A stretch of DNA of 64,000 bases, taken from Fumia sp045645505. GTDB taxonomy: Bacteria > Bacillota > Clostridia > Oscillospirales > Ruminococcaceae. Every line of letters starts with the position of its first letter. The first letter of the stretch is position 1. The notes under the pieces are model-generated. The model did no database searches and was not told the origin of the DNA. It worked only from the letters and a program-made list of their open reading frames with translations. The translations under genes and the position numbers were made by a program. The DNA lies in assembly GCA_045645505.1 (NCBI GenBank), contig JAZRIW010000019.1, positions 1 to 64,000 on the forward strand, given 5' to 3'. Shown in pieces: positions 54,728-63,304 of the stretch.

Positions 54728-55603
54728 ATGAGAAAAAATTTACATTCTATACGTACTGATTTAGCTGTTGAATGCCTTAATGAAAAGGAAACGTTTAAAA
54801 AAGGGATAAGTCATCATACCGAAACTGTTAAAAATATATTGGTAACAAGAGTTATAATAGAAACCAAAGAAGCATCAGAAAAATTAAATAAACCAATCGG
54901 CAAATTCATTACAATAGAAACAACCCCTTTTTATCGATTCACCTCAGATTTTAAAAATCAGGTGGAAGTTGTATCAAAAGAATTGGAAAAACTGCTTCCA
55001 AAGGGCCTTATATTAGTAGTAGGACTCGGAAATTCTTCTATTACTCCCGATGCACTCGGTCCTGAAGTAATAGAACTTATCTTTACTACAAGGCATTTAA
55101 AATCAAATCTCAAAGAGCTGACAGGATTTGAACATCTTCGCAGTACAACCGCCATAGCCCCCGGAGTTTTAGGGCAAACCGGTATTGAAACCGCAGAAAT
55201 AATAAAAGGTATTATAAATGAAATTAAACCGGACGGTGTAATAGTCATAGATGCCTTAGCCTCAAGAGAGCTTGTTCGTTTAGGCGCCACAGTACAGATT
55301 TCCGATACCGGTATCACCCCGGGTTCGGGAGTTGCAAATCACAGAAAAGCCTTAACCAATGATACCTTAGGCATTCCGGTAATTTCTATCGGTGTCCCCA
55401 CCGTAGTAGATATAAACACAATAGCAGAAAACTTTACAGGCAACCATAATATCATTCTCTCTCCAAGCGATAAAAATATGATGGTGACCCCAAGAGAAAT
55501 TGATACAATAATCGAAAATGCCGCTAAAACAATAGCTTTTGGAATAAACAAGGCACTTCAGCCTACCCTTTCAATTGATGAAATTATTTCCCTTGTAAAC
55601 TAA
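54728..55603 (+). CDS. gpr: Spore germination protease GPR
   Basis: 291 residues. Opens RTDLAVECLNE; then VVGLGNSSITPDALGPEVIELIFTTRHL, the PGVLGQTGIETAEIIKGI segment, DALASRELVRLGATVQISDTGITPGSGVANHRK, and the GIPVISIGVPTVVD segment: the peptidase A25 family pattern. Degrades small acid-soluble spore proteins at germination. Shows the organism makes endospores or descends from one that did. AAAAGGAGG ribosome site. Confidence 0.94.
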   Translation: MRKNLHSIRTDLAVECLNEKETFKKGISHHTETVKNILVTRVIIETKEASEKLNKPIGKFITIETTPFYRFTSDFKNQVEVVSKELEKLLPKGLILVVGLGNSSITPDALGPEVIELIFTTRHLKSNLKELTGFEHLRSTTAIAPGVLGQTGIETAEIIKGIINEIKPDGVIVIDALASRELVRLGATVQISDTGITPGSGVANHRKALTNDTLGIPVISIGVPTVVDINTIAENFTGNHNIILSPSDKNMMVTPREIDTIIENAAKTIAFGINKALQPTLSIDEIISLVN

Positions 55604-55630
55604 ATGCCTTTACAGTGCTGAAATAAAAAT

Positions 55631-55699
55631 TTATTTGCAAATCTGCATCAAGCACATTAAAAAAACTCCAAACAGAGTACCTAATATAAATCCAATCAT
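55631..55699 (-). CDS. Tiny membrane peptide (22 residues), DUF3789-like
   Basis: MIGFILGTLFGVFLMCLMQICK, one hydrophobic helix starting at 55699 with GGAGA six bases upstream. The composition and length resemble DUF3789 peptides of Clostridia. It fills the otherwise empty gap between gpr and uxuA. Function unknown; chance cannot be excluded at this length. Confidence 0.5.
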   Translation of the reverse strand: MIGFILGTLFGVFLMCLMQICK

Positions 55700-55897
55700 T
55701 CTCTCCAACCCCCGAATAAAATATTCTCTTTTTTATTTATAGTATTTACAAAAGATATTATGCTATAATTATTCCCCTTAATATCCTATTAGCATTATGT
55801 GCAAATTTTTACAATGTATTTTATTAATTTTGACAATTTTATTGCAATTAAATTTATGCTATAATTAACTCAAAATGATTTTTACAAGGAGGAAATT

Positions 55898-56944
55898 ATG
55901 AAACTTACATTTCGCTGGTATGGAAATGATGATCCCATAACCTTAGAAAAAATTTCACAAATCCCTACAATGAGCGGCATTGTCTCAGCAGTTTATGATG
56001 TTAAACCCGGTGGCGTATGGAGTGAAGAAAGCATTTTAAAAATCAAAAATAATGCAAAAAAACACGGGCTTGATTTTGAAGTTGTAGAAAGTGTACCCGT
56101 TTCTGAAGATATAAAACTCGGTAACGAAAATGCACCAAAACTTATAGAAAACTATTGTGAAAATATAAGACGTCTTGCAAAACATGGTGTTAAATGCATC
56201 TGCTATAACTTTATGCCTGTTTTTGACTGGTTAAGAAGTGAACTTACTCATAAGCAAAGTGATGGTGCTAATGCCCTTGCTTATGATGAAGAAACTGTAC
56301 TCGCTATGGACCCGTTAAAAGGTGATTTAGCACTTCCCGGATGGGACGCAAGCTATGAAAGTGAGGAATTAAAATCACTTTTGCATAAATATGAAAATTT
56401 AGGTGAAGAAGGACTTTGGAAAAATCTCGAAACCTTCTTAAAAGCAGTTATTCCCGTTGCAGTAGAATGCGATGTAGATATGGCTATCCACCCCGATGAT
56501 CCGCCATGGGGCATCTTCGGACTTCCGAGAATTATCACAACAAAAGAAAACTTAAAGAGATTTTTTAATATTGTACCTGTAAAAAATAATGGTCTTACAC
56601 TTTGCACCGGATCTTTAGGGGCAAACCCACAAAACGACCTTATTGATATGGCAACAGAATTTGCAGACAGAATTCATTTTTTACATTTACGAAACATCAA
56701 ATATACAGGAACAAGAAAATTTGAAGAAGTGGGACATCCTACATCCTGCGGTTCAATTGATATGTTCGGTGTTGTAAAAGCTTTGGTAGATAACGGTTTT
56801 AAGGGATATGTGCGTCCTGACCACGGACGAATGATCTGGGGCGAAACAGGTCGTTTCGGCTACGGACTTTTCGACAGAGCCTTAGGTGCTACATATATCG
56901 CCGGACTTTTTGAAGCGGTAGAAAAACTCTCAGATAAAAACTAA
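55898..56944 (+). CDS. uxuA: Mannonate dehydratase
   Basis: 348 residues, TIM-barrel fold. MKLTFRWYGNDDPITLEKI, VESVPVSEDIKLG, CYNFMPVFDWLRSEL, the HPDDPPWGIFGLPRI metal site (about 200-214), and the final RPDHGRMIWGETG. Converts D-mannonate to 2-keto-3-deoxygluconate. AAGGAGG ribosome site and an extended -10 (TGCTATAAT) upstream. First gene of a six-gene operon ending in a glycyl radical enzyme. Confidence 0.95.
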   Translation: MKLTFRWYGNDDPITLEKISQIPTMSGIVSAVYDVKPGGVWSEESILKIKNNAKKHGLDFEVVESVPVSEDIKLGNENAPKLIENYCENIRRLAKHGVKCICYNFMPVFDWLRSELTHKQSDGANALAYDEETVLAMDPLKGDLALPGWDASYESEELKSLLHKYENLGEEGLWKNLETFLKAVIPVAVECDVDMAIHPDDPPWGIFGLPRIITTKENLKRFFNIVPVKNNGLTLCTGSLGANPQNDLIDMATEFADRIHFLHLRNIKYTGTRKFEEVGHPTSCGSIDMFGVVKALVDNGFKGYVRPDHGRMIWGETGRFGYGLFDRALGATYIAGLFEAVEKLSDKN

Positions 56945-56978
56945 AAATTTGACCGGAGATATAAGAAGGGGTAAAGAT

Positions 56979-57800
56979 ATGAAAAATATAGTAATCACAG
57001 GTGCAGGAGGAATTTTATGCTCCTCTTTTGCAGAATTTCTTGCAAATTCAGGACATAAAATAGCACTTTTAGACTTAAACGAAAAAGCAGCAAATGAAGT
57101 TTCCGAAAGGATCAATAAAAACGGTGGAATTTCAAAAGCCTATAAATGCAATGTGCTTGATAAAGAAAATATCGAAGAAGTACATAAAAACATTCTTAAA
57201 GATTTTGGTAAATGTGACATTTTAATAAATGGTGCAGGCGGAAACAGCCCAAAATGCACCACAAAAAATGAAGAATACCAAAAAGGTGACGATACTACTG
57301 ACGATTTTCTCACATTTTTCAATATTGACGAAAATGGCTTTGATTTTGTTTTCGATTTGAATTTAAAAGGAGTTTTACTCCCAAGTCAGATTTTTATAAA
57401 GGATATGATAGGAAGAAGTGGGTGTTCAGTGCTTAATATTTCCTCTATGAATGCTTACAGACCTTTAACAAAAATTCCTGCATATTCTGCTGCAAAATCT
57501 GCAGTAGGAAATTTCACACAATGGCTTGCTGTTCACTTTGCAAAAGAAAACATAAGAGTTAACGCCATAGCTCCGGGCTTTTTTGTAACAAATCAGAATA
57601 AAGCTATGCTCTTTAATGAAGATGGTACTCCAACTCCACGTACAAACAAAATTCTCCGTGCTACTCCTATGGGCAGATTTGGTGAAGCAAATGAACTTTT
57701 AGGCACTGTTGAATGGCTTTTAGATGAAACAAAATCAGGCTTTGTAACCGGAATAACCGTACCGGTTGACGGAGGTTTTTCCGCTTATTCAGGGGTGTAA
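56979..57800 (+). CDS. SDR oxidoreductase, fructuronate reductase-like
   Basis: 273 residues from MKNIVITGAGGILCSSFAEF, preceded by AGAAGGGG; an upstream TTG start is unlikely. Rossmann GAGGILC, NGAGGNSP, catalytic Ser-Tyr-Lys (NISSMN, PAYSAAKSA) and the C-terminal VTGITVPVDGGFSAYSGV. Adjacent to uxuA, so D-mannonate/D-fructuronate oxidoreductase is likely (a non-UxuB type). Confidence 0.85.
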   Translation: MKNIVITGAGGILCSSFAEFLANSGHKIALLDLNEKAANEVSERINKNGGISKAYKCNVLDKENIEEVHKNILKDFGKCDILINGAGGNSPKCTTKNEEYQKGDDTTDDFLTFFNIDENGFDFVFDLNLKGVLLPSQIFIKDMIGRSGCSVLNISSMNAYRPLTKIPAYSAAKSAVGNFTQWLAVHFAKENIRVNAIAPGFFVTNQNKAMLFNEDGTPTPRTNKILRATPMGRFGEANELLGTVEWLLDETKSGFVTGITVPVDGGFSAYSGV

Positions 57801-57802
57801 TT

Positions 57803-58654
57803 ATGAAAAACACCAGAATTTATGCGTTCGCAGATGAAGCTAATGTCAGTATAGACGGACAGATCAGTGCTATGAAAAGAAATTCCATTGATGGACTTGA
57901 AGCAAGAACTGTCGATGGAATTAACATTTCCGATATTACTGATAAAAAAGCCTCAGAACTTAAAAAGAAATTGGATGACGCAGGTCTTATCACCTGGTCA
58001 ATAGGTTCTCCAATAGGGAAAATCGACATTGAAAAAGATGATTTTGAAAATCATCTTGAAAAATTCAAACGCACTTTAAATATTTCACAAATACTTGATT
58101 GTAAAAATATCCGTCTTTTTTCTTTTTTCATTCCCGAGGAAAAAAATCCCGATGACTACAAAAATGAAGTCATTGAACGTTTAGGCAAATTTCTGGAAAT
58201 TTCAAAAGGTAGCAACATAAAGCTATGCCACGAAAACGAAAAAGGAATTTTTGGTGATACCGCCAGAAGATGCCTTTCAATTCACAAAGCTTTACCCGAA
58301 TTAAAAGGAATATTTGACCCTGCAAACTTTATCCAATGTGGTCAGGACACCCTTGAAGCTTGGGGATTATTAAAAAATCACATCTTTTATATGCATATAA
58401 AAGATGCTTTTTCTACAGGTGATATAGTCCCCGCTGGTAAAGGTGAAGGAAACCTTGCATACATTGTGAACGATTTTTTAAATATGGGTGGCAAAGATTT
58501 CACTATCGAACCCCATTTATCTATTTTTAAAGGACTCGAAACTTTGGAAAAAGATTCGAATGAAAGTAAAATTGGAAATGAGTATATATTCAAAAATAAT
58601 GACGAGGCTTTTGACACAGCTTGTGAAGAATTCAAAAATATTATCAAAAGGTGA
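57803..58654 (+). CDS. Sugar phosphate isomerase/epimerase-family TIM barrel (first)
   Basis: 283 residues. AP-endonuclease-2-type barrel with IYAFADEANVSIDGQISAM, the DGLEARTVDGINI strand, KLCHENEKGIFGDT and ELKGIFDPANFIQCG metal-binding segments, and YMHIKDAFSTGDIVPAGKGEG. Two bases after the SDR gene. Possibly a hexulose or hexuronate epimerase or isomerase. Confidence 0.8.
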   Translation: MKNTRIYAFADEANVSIDGQISAMKRNSIDGLEARTVDGINISDITDKKASELKKKLDDAGLITWSIGSPIGKIDIEKDDFENHLEKFKRTLNISQILDCKNIRLFSFFIPEEKNPDDYKNEVIERLGKFLEISKGSNIKLCHENEKGIFGDTARRCLSIHKALPELKGIFDPANFIQCGQDTLEAWGLLKNHIFYMHIKDAFSTGDIVPAGKGEGNLAYIVNDFLNMGGKDFTIEPHLSIFKGLETLEKDSNESKIGNEYIFKNNDEAFDTACEEFKNIIKR

Positions 58655-58659
58655 TAAAA

Positions 58660-59412
58660 ATGAGAATAGGTGCTCAATTTTATACTATTCGTGACTATTG
58701 CACTAACCTTATTGACTTTTCGGAAAGTCTGAAAAAAATAGCAGATATCGGATATGAATTTGTTCAAATTTCCGGTGTCTGCGATTATAAAGCAGATTGG
58801 CTGAAAAAAGAGCTTTTAAAAAATAACTTAAAATGTGTTTTAACACATATAAGTCAAAGTTCATTAGAAAACAACATAAATACCGTTATTGAAAATCATA
58901 ATATCCTCGACTGTAAATATGTTGGATTAGGTTATATGCCATTCGAAGATAATAAGGAAAAACAAGCGATTGATAATATGGTTAAAACCTTTGTGCCGAT
59001 AGCCAGAAAACTTAAAGATTCCGGAAAATACTTTATGTATCATAATCATGCCGCTGAATTTAAAAAACTAAAAAACAAAACTATCCTTGAATACTTATCT
59101 GATGCTTTTTCGGAAGATGAAATGGGATTTACTATAGATACATATTGGGTGCAAGTAGGTGGCGGTGACCCGGCAGAATGGATAGAAAAATTATCAGGAC
59201 GTGTTCCCTGCATACATTTAAAAGACTGTGCTTTCTCTCAAAAAATGTCCGTCATCGGTGAAGGAAATATTAATTTCAACAGTGTATTCAAAGCAGCAGA
59301 AAAATCAAAAACCGAATATCTGCTCGTAGAACAAGATGACTGTAACGGAGAAAATCCTTTTGATTGTTTAAAAAGAAGTTATGAAAATCTTAAAAGCTAT
59401 GGTTTCAGATAA
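58660..59412 (+). CDS. Sugar phosphate isomerase/epimerase-family TIM barrel (second)
   Basis: 250 residues from MRIGAQFYTIRDYC (AAGGTGAT upstream; a GTG three codons earlier overlaps the previous stop). VGLGYMPFEDN, MYHNHAAEFKK, GFTIDTYWVQVGGGDPAEWI and CIHLKDCAF carry the metal ligands. Close to YcjR/IolE-like sugar enzymes. Not a duplicate of the preceding gene, as the sequences differ throughout. Confidence 0.8.
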   Translation: MRIGAQFYTIRDYCTNLIDFSESLKKIADIGYEFVQISGVCDYKADWLKKELLKNNLKCVLTHISQSSLENNINTVIENHNILDCKYVGLGYMPFEDNKEKQAIDNMVKTFVPIARKLKDSGKYFMYHNHAAEFKKLKNKTILEYLSDAFSEDEMGFTIDTYWVQVGGGDPAEWIEKLSGRVPCIHLKDCAFSQKMSVIGEGNINFNSVFKAAEKSKTEYLLVEQDDCNGENPFDCLKRSYENLKSYGFR

Positions 59413-59494
59413 AAGTATCAAATAAAACTAATGCCATTGACATTTATAAAACATATGGTAATATATAGATAAAACTTACAAAAGGGGCCAAATT

Positions 59495-60361
59495 ATGAAT
59501 GGTATCATTTCCAATATTCAGCCTTTTTCCCTTCACGACGGACCGGGCATACGTACCACCGTTTTTATGAAGGGATGCGATTTACATTGTTATTGGTGCC
59601 ATAATCCGGAAGCAATGAGTAGTGATAAAACTATTTTATTTCACAATCATAAATGCATTGGTTGTAATGAATGCTTAAAAGTTTGTCCTAATATAAAAAA
59701 TGAAAAACTTGCTTTTTTTGATAATAGCTGCATAAAATGCGGAAATTGTTCAGAAGTTTGCTTTGCTGAGGCAATTGAGCTTGTAGGTGAAGAAATCACC
59801 GCACAGAAACTATTTAAAAAACTTTTACGGGATAAAGATACTTTTTTATCTTCAAATGGCGGTGTTACTTTTTCAGGCGGTGAACCTTTAAAACAAGCTG
59901 ATTTTTTATCGGAAATTATGAAAAATTTAAAAGACGAGGGAATTCATATCGCCATAGAAACAGCACTTTATCTCCCTTTTAACAAAATCGAAAAAATTTT
60001 GCCTTTTTGTGATTATTTTATCTGCGACCTTAAATCTGCAAACAGTAAAAAACATCTTGAAGCAATTGGTATAAAAAATGAAATCATCATTGAAAATTTA
60101 AAGAAACTTTCAAAAACAGGAAAATTGAAAGAAATAAGAACTCCTGTAATACCGGGATTTAATGATTCAGAAGAAGATATAATTGCGATTTATGATATTG
60201 TAAAATCCTTAAATGGTAATATAAAATACACACTTTTACCCTTTCACAACATCTGCAAAGGCAAATATCAGAGTATGGGAAAACCTTTTTTGGCAGAAAA
60301 TATTCCAGAACCTACAAAAGAACAGATGACATATCTTGAACAACTTATAGAAAGAAGGTAA
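59495..60361 (+). CDS. Glycyl radical enzyme activating protein (radical SAM)
   Basis: 288 residues. The SAM cluster cysteines C28, C32, C35 (CDLHCYWC) follow the family segment SLHDGPGIRTTVFMKG. An insert with two ferredoxin-like clusters (CIGCNECLKVC and CIKCGNCSEVC, about 52-90) marks the dehydratase/decarboxylase activases rather than PflA, which lacks it. GGVTFSGGEPLKQ follows. Installs the glycyl radical on the enzyme encoded four bases downstream. Confidence 0.93.
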   Translation: MNGIISNIQPFSLHDGPGIRTTVFMKGCDLHCYWCHNPEAMSSDKTILFHNHKCIGCNECLKVCPNIKNEKLAFFDNSCIKCGNCSEVCFAEAIELVGEEITAQKLFKKLLRDKDTFLSSNGGVTFSGGEPLKQADFLSEIMKNLKDEGIHIAIETALYLPFNKIEKILPFCDYFICDLKSANSKKHLEAIGIKNEIIIENLKKLSKTGKLKEIRTPVIPGFNDSEEDIIAIYDIVKSLNGNIKYTLLPFHNICKGKYQSMGKPFLAENIPEPTKEQMTYLEQLIERR

Positions 60362-60364
60362 ATT

Positions 60365-62557
60365 ATGCTATCCAAAGAAGTAATCGAGCGAAATATTCAA
60401 AAATCATTATATGTATGCGATAAACGTCCGGGCCTATGGATAGATACAGATGCTGTTTCCGATGCTGCCTACCTTAAATACAAAGACTTAAATGTCCATG
60501 AAATCATAAGAGCCAATGTTGAAGCTGCATTACTTGACAGCATTGATCCGATAATAGATGAAGACGACCTTTTAGCAGGCAGATTAGATGTAATCTGGCA
60601 CAAGGAAAATGATAAGCAGAGAGAAAAAATGGCAACTCTCTGTCAAGGACGCGGTGAGCTTATAAACGGTATGCTTCCAAGCTCCAACGGTCACATCACT
60701 ATTGATTATGAAACCCTTCTTGAAAAAGGTATCAGCGGTATTTTAAAAGAAGTCAATGAAAACTTAAAAAAAATCAGATTTGATGACCCTGACGGAATAC
60801 AAAAGCGCAGATTCTATGAGGCTTGTATTATAAGCCTTGAAGCGGCTCATCGTTTTCAGGAAAGATATCAGAAAAAGGCCCAATCACTTGCCGAAAAAGA
60901 AAAAAATCCTCAAAGAAAAAAAGATCTTGAAAGAATTTCCGATGCACTCAAAAGAGTACCATTCGAACCTGCAGAGACCTTTTTTGAAGCTATGCAAGCA
61001 GTCTTGTTATATCAGTTAATGGTATGGGTAATTCAAGAATTAACCCAACAAGGCCGTCCTGACCATTATCTGTACCCGTACTATAAAAAGGATTTGGCTG
61101 AAGGACGAATTACACCCGACGAAGCTATGAGCTTAATTGAAGATTGGTATTTAAGAATTAACTTTCATTGGAGCATCAAACGCACCTCCGCCACCTCACT
61201 TATGATAGGCGGCAGAGACAGAAAAGGAAGTATTGTCTGCAACGAGCTTTCCTATATGTTTGTAAAAGCTATAGAAACAACAGGAGTTATACACCCGGCT
61301 GTAGGACTTGCTTATCACAATGAAATTCCTGACGATTTGCTTGATTTGTGTATTGAAATGAATGCAAAAGGTTATACAAGACCGGCCATTTTTAATGATG
61401 AACTTATAATCAAAGGGCTCATTGAAGCAGGTGTCAGTGAAGAAGATGCAAACTACTATATACACAGTACTTGCGTTGAAATAGTTCCTATAGGCACTTC
61501 TAACGTCTGGGTTGCTTCAAAATATATAAATCTCAACAAAATATTCGAATACCTGTTAAACGACGGAAAACAAATCTATGAAGGCGACGGACTTGAATTC
61601 TTTGAACCTTTTAATTCAAACATTAACGATTTGGACACTTTTGATAAATTTTATGCAGAAATCAAAAAAATCATCGATAATGTTTTAAAAGGTGAAATTA
61701 TTCTTCAACAAGACCGATTACTTATGAGAAAACGTTGTACCTCTTATCCACTTGTTGATTGCTTTGTCAGAGATTGTATAAAAACAGGATTAAACAGTGC
61801 CGCAGGTGGGGCAAGATATGCGTTTGTATATCCATCCTTCCCTGGATTTTCGAATTTTATCGATGCTATTGCAGCAATAAAAAAAGCTGTTTACGATGAA
61901 AAACTTTTCAGTTTCAACGAACTTTCGGACGCTATGAAAAACGATTTTGATGGGTTTGAAAGACTGCATGCTTTTTTACTTAATAAATGCCCTAAATTCT
62001 GTAATGATATCGATGAAGTTGATGAAATTGCAAAAGATATGCTTATTTATATCCGAGATGAACTTAAATTGTTCAAAGGATGTGTACCTAACTCCACTTT
62101 TCATTTCAGTTGTTTTTCATATCAGCATCACGGAAGACTCGGGCTTGAAGCCTCCGCTTCTCCTGACGGACGCAATCAGGGTGAGGCGCTTTCTGAATGC
62201 TTAGGAGCAGTGCAGGGAATGGATAAAAACGGACCATTAGCACTTATAAACTCTATCTCCAAGCTTCCTCAGGAATGCGGAATAGGTGGTCTTGCAACTA
62301 ATTTCAGATTCAGTAAAAAAATTATGCGCGAGAAAAAAGATGAAATAAGAGCATTGGTTAAAGAATTTATGAGAAAAGGTAACTTTGAAATGCAATTTAA
62401 TGTAATTGACCAAAAAACTCTTATTGATGCCAAAAAACACCCTGAAAAGTACCGAACTTTGATGGTACGTGTTGCCGGCTACAGTGATTATTTTGTAATG
62501 CTACCCACAGAAATTCAAAATGAAATTATGAAACGTCTGGAACACGATAATTTATAA
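60365..62557 (+). CDS. Glycyl radical enzyme, dehydratase/lyase-type, substrate unknown
   Basis: 730 residues, shorter than PFL or glycerol dehydratase (750-850). The thiyl cysteine is C370 in HSTCVEIVP; the CxE pattern, with glutamate two residues on, is the dehydratase pattern, not the paired CC of PFL. The radical glycine is G705 in VRVAGYSDYFV. ASPDGRNQGEALSE is also conserved. It terminates the uxuA-SDR-TIM-TIM operon, so a sugar acid, polyol or anhydrosugar is the likely substrate. No microcompartment genes are nearby. Confidence 0.9.
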   Translation: MLSKEVIERNIQKSLYVCDKRPGLWIDTDAVSDAAYLKYKDLNVHEIIRANVEAALLDSIDPIIDEDDLLAGRLDVIWHKENDKQREKMATLCQGRGELINGMLPSSNGHITIDYETLLEKGISGILKEVNENLKKIRFDDPDGIQKRRFYEACIISLEAAHRFQERYQKKAQSLAEKEKNPQRKKDLERISDALKRVPFEPAETFFEAMQAVLLYQLMVWVIQELTQQGRPDHYLYPYYKKDLAEGRITPDEAMSLIEDWYLRINFHWSIKRTSATSLMIGGRDRKGSIVCNELSYMFVKAIETTGVIHPAVGLAYHNEIPDDLLDLCIEMNAKGYTRPAIFNDELIIKGLIEAGVSEEDANYYIHSTCVEIVPIGTSNVWVASKYINLNKIFEYLLNDGKQIYEGDGLEFFEPFNSNINDLDTFDKFYAEIKKIIDNVLKGEIILQQDRLLMRKRCTSYPLVDCFVRDCIKTGLNSAAGGARYAFVYPSFPGFSNFIDAIAAIKKAVYDEKLFSFNELSDAMKNDFDGFERLHAFLLNKCPKFCNDIDEVDEIAKDMLIYIRDELKLFKGCVPNSTFHFSCFSYQHHGRLGLEASASPDGRNQGEALSECLGAVQGMDKNGPLALINSISKLPQECGIGGLATNFRFSKKIMREKKDEIRALVKEFMRKGNFEMQFNVIDQKTLIDAKKHPEKYRTLMVRVAGYSDYFVMLPTEIQNEIMKRLEHDNL

Positions 62558-62565
62558 TAAAAATA

Positions 62566-62597
62566 ACCACCCTTTGTCTAAATGACAAAGGGTGGTG
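62566..62597. terminator. Bidirectional terminator between the GRE gene and the convergent phosphatidyltransferase gene
   Basis: Stem ACCACCCTTTGTC / GACAAAGGGTGGT; it overlaps the last codons of the minus-strand gene. Confidence 0.75.
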
Positions 62598-63114
62598 TCT
62601 TATGCCCGATAAAAAAAGATTTCTCTCTTATTGTGTGATATACCTCGCTGATTGCTGATGTCATCGCCAAGACACACAAAATTGCACCACTATATATAAA
62701 AGGGATAAGGCCAAATGTCAAAGGAAAAAGAAATAATAAAAATCCCGTAACCTTATTAGGAATAGTATGTATGGATACTAACTTCTTATTGCGAATCAAA
62801 TTATAAACAACGTTCCCTATTTTGATAGCTGCGATAACAATAACCCAAATCCATAACCAAACAGGAAATTGTATTAACGGAATAATTTTCACAAAACACA
62901 CTGCTACAAATACAATATCTGCAACAGTATCTAATCTTGCCCCAAATTCACTAACAGACTCTGTTCTCCTTGCAATCGTTCCATCCACCATATCAGTAAA
63001 ACCGCAAAATATATATATGACATAAAAACAAATAGAAAAAACCGTACAAAACAAAAGGCATATGCTGCATAAAATTCGGCTGATTGTAATTATATTTGCT
63101 ATCTTTTTTCTCAT
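62578..63114 (-). CDS. CDP-alcohol phosphatidyltransferase-family protein
   Basis: 178 residues. The CDP-AP motif reads DGTIARRTESVSEFGARLDTVAD (about 43-65), matching DGxxAR(8x)GxxxDxxxD; about five membrane helices surround it. It makes a phospholipid headgroup linkage from CDP-diacylglycerol, possibly phosphatidylglycerophosphate. Not part of the sugar operon. Confidence 0.87.
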   Translation of the reverse strand: MRKKIANIITISRILCSICLLFCTVFSICFYVIYIFCGFTDMVDGTIARRTESVSEFGARLDTVADIVFVAVCFVKIIPLIQFPVWLWIWVIVIAAIKIGNVVYNLIRNKKLVSIHTIPNKVTGFLLFLFPLTFGLIPFIYSGAILCVLAMTSAISEVYHTIREKSFFIGHKTPPFVI

Positions 63115-63245
63115 CTGTTCACCTGCAAATTCTTATTTATAATTTAACTTATTTTACCATATTATTACACTTCATTCAATCATAGTCAAAATAGCGAATC
63201 TTGTTGAATCAGTCCAAACGTAAAAAATATATAAACAATTAACTC

Positions 63246-63274
63246 TTTACTAAAATATTTTTTTATGATATAAT
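63246..63274 (+). promoter_or_regulatory. Promoter of the Gfo/Idh oxidoreductase gene
   Basis: TTTACT (63246-63251), 17 bases, TATAAT (63269-63274). Confidence 0.65.
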
Positions 63275-63304
63275 AATTTAACTAAGAGATGAGGGGATAT
63301 TAAA

